A DNA stretch of 18,509 bases from Clostridiales bacterium UBA1770 (GTDB taxonomy: Bacteria > Bacillota > Clostridia > Oscillospirales > CAG-272): assembly GCA_002315325.1 (NCBI GenBank), contig DCGU01000087.1, positions 930 through 19,438 on the forward strand, read 5' to 3'. The position numbers and the translations under genes are program-made. Below are positions 15,299 through 18,509 of the stretch, in pieces. The notes beneath the pieces were generated by a model that was given only the letters and a program-made list of their open reading frames with translations, ran no database searches and was not told the origin of the DNA. Within the stretch, counting starts at the first letter, position 1. Every line of letters begins with the position of its first letter.

Positions 15299-16326
15299 AG
15301 GTTATCACCTCCGAACACTTTGCCGCGGCAAAACAAACAAAAGAACCATACGACTGCCAAACCGACGGTAAAAATACCGACGGGTAATTCCGCACCGGGC
15401 ACGACGGTTCTGGCAAACAGGTCGGACAGGACGGTGAGCCCCGCACCGATAACAAAACAAAGCGGCAAATACCATTTTGACCGCGTTTTCAACAGCGACA
15501 ATGCAATATGCGGTACGATGAGTCCGACAAAGCCGATAACGCCGACAATTGATACGACACCGGCAACAGACAGTGCGCACAAAAGCAGCAGAAACGGCTG
15601 CCAAAAACGGACGGACAGGCCGAATACGGTCGCCTCCTCCCGCCCGAACGACAACAGCTGCGACTGTTTGGCAAACAAAACCAGCAGCACGACGGGCGGC
15701 AGTGAAGCCAGCGTCATCCAAAGAAAACGCTGCGCGGTCATAGCGGCGAAACTGCCCATCGTCCAAAACTCAATGGCAGCAAGTTCCCGCTCGGGATCCG
15801 CCGCCGTTTTGAGCAGCATCAGTCCTGCTTCGGCTGCTGCCGAAACCAAGATACCGGACAACAAATACCGTCCCTTCTCCTCCGCCCCGGCCTTACCCGA
15901 AAGGCGAACGAAAAACAACAGCAAAGCAAGTGCCGCGACGCCGCCGACAAAAGCGAAACCCATCCGCAGAACCATCGATGACGTCGTGAGAATGGCGAAC
16001 GCCGCACCGAAAGATGCGCCGGATGCCACGCCCGTAATATCGGGAGATGCCAACGGATTGCAAAACACCGTTTGGCAAACGGCACCGGTGACACCGAGCA
16101 CGCCGCCGGTGATGACGGCAGCCAGCACACGCGGCAGCCGCAAATTGAAAAAGACACGGCGCTGCATATCGTCTTTCCCCAAGGCAAAAAGATCCAAGGG
16201 GAAGCTGCCGATGCAAAGCGAGACAAGCGTCAGGCCGACGAGCAGCAATACGCACAAGAAAAAAACGTGATTAGAAGAGAGACTCCAGGGTCTCGGCTGC
16301 GGGTGTAAAGCCGTAGAACGTTTCAT
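15295..16326 (-). CDS. FecCD-family ABC importer permease, possibly for molybdate or tungstate
   Basis: This 343-residue membrane protein is of the BtuC/FecD/MolB type, which normally has ten membrane helices and works as a homodimer. The first helix is about residues 20-42. The hallmark RLPRVLAAVITGGVLGVTG follows, then CQTVFCNPLASPDITGVASG. Later IGVIGFVGLIVPHIAL contains the conserved loop that contacts the ATPase. The ATG at 16326 lies 56 bases inside the lipoprotein gene and has only a distant AAGGA site, so translation may depend on coupling. No other start codon preserves the first helix better. Siderophore or cobalamin import is the main alternative to oxyanion import. Confidence 0.9.
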   Translation of the reverse strand: MKRSTALHPQPRPWSLSSNHVFFLCVLLLVGLTLVSLCIGSFPLDLFALGKDDMQRRVFFNLRLPRVLAAVITGGVLGVTGAVCQTVFCNPLASPDITGVASGASFGAAFAILTTSSMVLRMGFAFVGGVAALALLLFFVRLSGKAGAEEKGRYLLSGILVSAAAEAGLMLLKTAADPERELAAIEFWTMGSFAAMTAQRFLWMTLASLPPVVLLVLFAKQSQLLSFGREEATVFGLSVRFWQPFLLLLCALSVAGVVSIVGVIGFVGLIVPHIALSLLKTRSKWYLPLCFVIGAGLTVLSDLFARTVVPGAELPVGIFTVGLAVVWFFCLFCRGKVFGGDNL

Positions 16327-17320
16327 AGAATTCGGTTACATCCTTTCGGAAAGCGTCATGGCTGTAAACGGTGGGATTCAATGCGGAACGGAGCCACAAA
16401 ATACCCAGAATCGCGGAAGGAATGGGAGAATCCCATTCTTCAAAAGAAGACGGGAACGACAAAATATGACCGTTTTGGACGGCGGAGAGGTCCTGCAGGG
16501 CGGCATCGGCAAAAATATCCTGTGCCGTGTATTTTGCACCGCAGGGGATGACCAAATAATCGGGATTCAAGGCAAGAATTTCTTCGTACGAAAGCGTCTG
16601 CCAATAGTCGGCCGTGCTCTCGGCGAGCGCATTGGCACCGCCGGCCAACGTAATGACGTCGTTTTGATACATAGCGGCAGGTGCGGCGGACAAATAAGAG
16701 GAGTTGCTCAACAGCAATACGGAAGGCTTGTCAGCCGGTGCCGTAAAATCACTGCCCTTTTCATCGTAAAACTTGATTAATTTGGCAGCCTGTTCGGAAA
16801 CACCGAGCAGCTGTCCGATCAGCGTGAGCATCTCGCGCAGGTCGGCGTCCGTTTCGGGATTAACAACCAGAACGGGGATACCGAGTGCTTCCAATGCTTC
16901 AATATAAGAAGAAAGTTTTTTGGGCAGCAGTACAAGGTCGGGATTTTGTGCGGCAACGGTTTCCACACTGAGTTCTTTCAGCGTGCCGACACCGGGCAAT
17001 TCCAAAAGTTTACTGTCCACCATTTGATAAATGGGGCGGGTATTGGCTTTATTCTCGATACCGACAAGACGGTCTGCGGCACCGAGCGCAATCGTCGCGT
17101 AGCTGGTAATGTAGTAGCAGCTGACAACGCGCGCTGCGGGCTGCTCCAAGGTGACGGTACGGCCGATTGGGTCGGTGACGACAATCGGCCCGGTTACAGG
17201 TTCCGTGTCCTTTTCACCGGCATCAACGTCGGGATCGACGTCACGTCCCCCACAGGAGACAGCGGAGAACAAAAGCGTCAACAACAGCAGCAGTGCTAAC
17301 AATTTGGATGCGATTTTCAT
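16271..17320 (-). CDS. Substrate-binding lipoprotein of a FecCD-type ABC importer (MolA/FepB-like)
   Basis: This protein of about 349 residues is a TroA/FepB-fold receptor (Peripla_BP_2). The signal peptide MKIASKLLALLLLLTLLFSA leads into VSCGG, with Cys23 the likely lipid-anchored residue. An acidic linker follows. Then come VVTDPIGRTVTLEQPAARVV, GAADRLVGIENKA, GTLKELSVETVAAQNPDLVL, which is the family's usual metal/chelate-receptor pattern, and YWQTLSYEEILALNPDYLVI in the second lobe. It is the first gene of the operon after a good promoter. The start is uncertain: ATG 17320 opens the signal peptide, while ATG 17341 would add MIERKIQ; neither has a strong ribosome site. The ligand is inferred from context only. 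Confidence 0.87.
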   Translation of the reverse strand: MKIASKLLALLLLLTLLFSAVSCGGRDVDPDVDAGEKDTEPVTGPIVVTDPIGRTVTLEQPAARVVSCYYITSYATIALGAADRLVGIENKANTRPIYQMVDSKLLELPGVGTLKELSVETVAAQNPDLVLLPKKLSSYIEALEALGIPVLVVNPETDADLREMLTLIGQLLGVSEQAAKLIKFYDEKGSDFTAPADKPSVLLLSNSSYLSAAPAAMYQNDVITLAGGANALAESTADYWQTLSYEEILALNPDYLVIPCGAKYTAQDIFADAALQDLSAVQNGHILSFPSSFEEWDSPIPSAILGILWLRSALNPTVYSHDAFRKDVTEFYETFYGFTPAAETLESLF

Positions 17321-17350
17321 CTGAATTTTTCTTTCAATCATATTATTTGC

Positions 17351-17373
17351 TTTTTGACTTTTGCAGTCAAAAA
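17351..17373. promoter_or_regulatory. Palindrome at the start of the importer-xdh transcript, possible operator
   Basis: TTTTTGACT (17351-17359) and AGTCAAAAA (17365-17373) form a perfect 9-base inverted repeat with a 5-base centre. It begins within a few bases of the transcription start predicted from the 17411-17383 promoter and also covers the -35 of an opposing promoter. A bound repressor could block both. No specific regulator is recognised. Confidence 0.45.
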
Positions 17374-17381
17374 TATATATT
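17354..17381 (+). promoter_or_regulatory. Possible opposing promoter reading into the structured intergenic region
   Basis: TTGACT (17354-17359, 5 of 6) and TATATT (17376-17381, 5 of 6) are spaced by 16 bases on the + strand. AT-rich surroundings make chance matches likely, but two + strand terminator-like hairpins lie about 215-270 bases downstream, so a short + strand RNA is possible. Confidence 0.3.
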
Positions 17382-17382
17382 C

Positions 17383-17411
17383 ATTATATCATAATAAAGT
17401 AATCGTGGCAA
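17383..17411 (-). promoter_or_regulatory. Sigma-A promoter of the ABC importer-xdh-mocA operon
   Basis: On the - strand TTGCCA (17411-17406, 5 of 6) and a perfect TATAAT (17388-17383) are spaced by 17 bases, with the extended element TGA before the -10. Start is predicted near 17376, giving a 5' leader of about 55 bases that contains the palindrome at 17351-17373. Confidence 0.75.
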
Positions 17412-17420
17412 GGCTTTTCG

Positions 17421-17517
17421 TCGGCAGACAACGTGCCGAATTTCTTCCCTGCCGCGCATCGGCAGACAAACGACGCCGCCTGTATCAGGTTCCCTGTGCG
17501 TCCGTTTGCTCTGCCGA
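17421..17517. ncRNA. Structured repeat element, candidate RNA leader or small RNA
   Basis: The segment 17459-17476 pairs with 17498-17517 in an 18-pair stem interrupted only by two single-base bulges (17509 and 17502). The apical loop holds a nested CCTG-TAT-CAGG hairpin. The outer motif TCGGCAGACAA recurs at 17421-17431 and 17459-17469. Two more hairpins are possible: TCGGCA/TGCCGA at 17421-17439, and CTGCCG/CGGCAG at 17449-17465, the latter mutually exclusive with the long stem. On the - strand a promoter-like pair would start transcription at the foot of the long stem. I recognise no known riboswitch, SRP, 6S or tmRNA signature. A non-transcribed palindromic repeat is the alternative. Confidence 0.4.
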
Positions 17518-17523
17518 AACACT

Positions 17524-17553
17524 TTTATACATTGGGACAAGCGATACCGTAAA
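17524..17553 (-). promoter_or_regulatory. Weak upstream promoter candidate for the structured leader
   Basis: TTTACG (17553-17548, 4 of 6) and TATAAA (17529-17524, 5 of 6) are spaced by 18 bases on the - strand. Predicted initiation near 17517 coincides with the first base of the long stem, which would place the element at the 5' end of a leader of about 200 bases upstream of the lipoprotein gene. Confidence 0.3.
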
Positions 17554-17558
17554 CACGC

Positions 17559-17590
17559 AAAAAGGGGTTATATCGAAATACAACCCCTTT
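17559..17590 (-). terminator. Intrinsic terminator of the amino acid dehydrogenase gene
   Basis: AAAGGGGTT and AACCCCTTT (17561-17569 and 17582-17590) form the outer stem. On the - strand a G-T wobble and three more pairs extend it to 13 pairs closed by a TTCG tetraloop, and the stem merges into TTTTT. The wobble pairs only on the - strand, which fixes its orientation. It lies 78 bases after the stop codon. Confidence 0.88.
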
Positions 17591-17602
17591 GCAGGCCGGA
17601 TA

Positions 17603-17661
17603 ACTGTTTCAAAGCAAAAACAGTATTTTTCGGCGTTTTTATCGCAGAAATGCGATTTTTC
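17603..17661 (+). terminator. Two tandem + strand terminator-like hairpins
   Basis: ACTGTTT/AAACAGT (17603-17624) is followed by ATTTTT, and ATCGCA-GAAA-TGCGAT (17641-17656) is followed by TTTTTC. Both have T-runs on the + strand only, although no + strand gene precedes them. They could end a small + strand RNA or protect the dehydrogenase gene from antisense reading. The stems are short. Confidence 0.35.
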
Positions 17662-17667
17662 TGTCTA

Positions 17668-18509
17668 TCACAAACCGTTCTTAATGCGGTTTTCAGCGAA
17701 TCTCTGCGCGATGACGCCTTCGGGCTCACCCGTGGTCTTGGACTCGTCGAGGATGTTATAAACGGTATTGAAGATGTTGTGCACCTGCTTCAGTACGTTT
17801 TCCTTGTCGTAAACGGTGAAGGCTTCCTGGCCGGCATTGATAACACCGCCGCCGTTGATGATGAAGTCGGGGGCGTAGAAGATGCCGCGTTTCTTCAGCA
17901 TCACGCCGCATTCGTCGTTGAGCAGCTGGTTGTTGGCTGCACCGGCAACGGCACGGCATCTCAACTCGGGAATCGTCTTCTCGTTCAGGGTTGCACCCAG
18001 CGCGCAGGGAGACAGAATATCAAGCTCTGCTTTGTAAAGCTGTTCGTCGGTCAGTTCTTTTGCACCGAGGGCCAGCATAGCTTCCATGTTCTTACGGTTG
18101 GAGTGGGTGGAAACGGTCAGGTCTGCATCGGCGGCAATCAGCTGTTTTGCCAGGTCGAAACCAACGTGGCCCAGGCCCTGCAGACCGATCTTTACACCGT
18201 GGAGATCGTCGGTACCGTTGAGCATTTTAGCAGCGGCGCGGATACCGTCGAAGGTACCGATGGCCGTGAAGGGAGAGGGGTCACCGGAAACGGTAGCCTT
18301 ACCGACAACCTGCTTGGTCTTGTGCATGGTCCAGTCCATATCCTGCGTCGTGGTGTTGACGTCCTCTGCGGTGAAGTAACGGCCGCCCAGGGACTCAACG
18401 CATTCACCGTACGCTTCGAACAGTGCTTCGCACTTCTGGGAAGGATCGGCAATGATAACGCCCTTGGCACCGCCGAGAGGCATACCGGCAGCGGCATTCT
18501 TAAAGCTCA
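17668..18509 (-). CDS. Leucine-dehydrogenase-type amino acid dehydrogenase (N-terminus outside the window)
   Basis: About 279 C-terminal residues of a Glu/Leu/Phe/Val dehydrogenase are present; roughly 75-90 N-terminal residues lie beyond the right edge. These enzymes reversibly deaminate an amino acid to its 2-oxo acid. FKNAAAGMPLGGAKGVII matches the substrate/lysine region of leucine and valine dehydrogenases, followed by GRYFTAEDVNTTTQDMDW. The dinucleotide-binding loop is GLGHVG. Downstream are ILSPCALGATLNEKTIPEL, VAGAANNQLL and YAPDFIINGGGVINAGQE, all typical of the leucine dehydrogenase branch. At the end of the second strand of the cofactor fold it has VSTHSNRKN where NAD-linked relatives have VTDIN, so the usual Asp is missing and basic residues follow. 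NADPH use is therefore possible. It has its own strong terminator. Confidence 0.92.
   Translation of the reverse strand, partial: SFKNAAAGMPLGGAKGVIIADPSQKCEALFEAYGECVESLGGRYFTAEDVNTTTQDMDWTMHKTKQVVGKATVSGDPSPFTAIGTFDGIRAAAKMLNGTDDLHGVKIGLQGLGHVGFDLAKQLIAADADLTVSTHSNRKNMEAMLALGAKELTDEQLYKAELDILSPCALGATLNEKTIPELRCRAVAGAANNQLLNDECGVMLKKRGIFYAPDFIINGGGVINAGQEAFTVYDKENVLKQVHNIFNTVYNILDESKTTGEPEGVIAQRFAENRIKNGL

Noticed and set aside
15320..16270. + strand frame of 316 residues opposite the FecCD permease
   Set aside because: Low-complexity Ser/Thr/Pro/Lys/Ala translation antisense to a hydrophobic permease, a typical artefact of membrane protein genes.
17459..17517. Known riboswitch or housekeeping RNA (TPP, cobalamin, Moco, SRP, 6S) at the structured element
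   Set aside because: A short CCTGATA stretch recalls the TPP motif, but the other conserved boxes of TPP and cobalamin riboswitches are absent, and I could not match Moco, SRP or 6S consensus features by eye.
17354..17761. + strand frame of 135 residues across the structured intergenic region
   Set aside because: It runs through promoters, a terminator and into the antisense of the dehydrogenase gene, with no ribosome site or recognisable motif.

Overview
The window looks like a chromosomal segment of a low-to-mid-GC Gram-positive anaerobe, most likely class Clostridia. The reasons are a SigA-type housekeeping sigma factor, strong AGGAGG-type ribosome binding sites, lipoprotein signal peptides on the transporter binding proteins, and a clostridial-style three-subunit molybdenum hydroxylase. 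Only sigA is a convincing + strand gene. A divergent gene start lies at the extreme left edge, and everything from about 1.7 kb rightward is on the - strand.

Layout, left to right. (1) 1-346: a divergent promoter region between a truncated - strand gene and sigA. (2) 347-1500: sigA and its terminator. (3) 1660-5340 (-): an operon read from its own promoter at 5340-5312, in the order sedoheptulokinase-like FGGY kinase, dapF, a calcineurin-like phosphoesterase and a 97-residue unknown protein, ending at a stem-loop. (4) 5341-10116 (-): a BMP-family nucleoside importer operon (two-domain ATPase, two permeases, lipoprotein) read from a perfect-consensus promoter and closed by an intrinsic terminator. 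(5) 10294-17411 (-): one long operon in which a FecCD-type ABC importer (lipoprotein, permease, ATPase) is followed by the FAD, [2Fe-2S] and molybdopterin subunits of a xanthine-dehydrogenase-family enzyme and a MocA-like cofactor nucleotidyltransferase. Most joints overlap by a few bases. (6) 17342-17667: a dense regulatory intergenic region with a repeated, structured element. (7) 17668-18509 (-): a leucine-dehydrogenase-type amino acid dehydrogenase, cut by the window edge, with a strong terminator downstream.

How the genes may fit together (inference). Region 4 would bring purine nucleosides into the cell. Region 5 would import molybdate or tungstate, build the cytosine-dinucleotide form of the molybdenum cofactor, and run a purine-type hydroxylase. 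The kinase of region 3 could process a sugar released from such substrates. The most unusual signals are the structured intergenic element at 17421-17517 and an abrupt change in base usage inside the molybdopterin-subunit gene near 11.8 kb. That change suggests either recombination or a chimeric contig. All counts quoted were made by hand, and no database search was possible.
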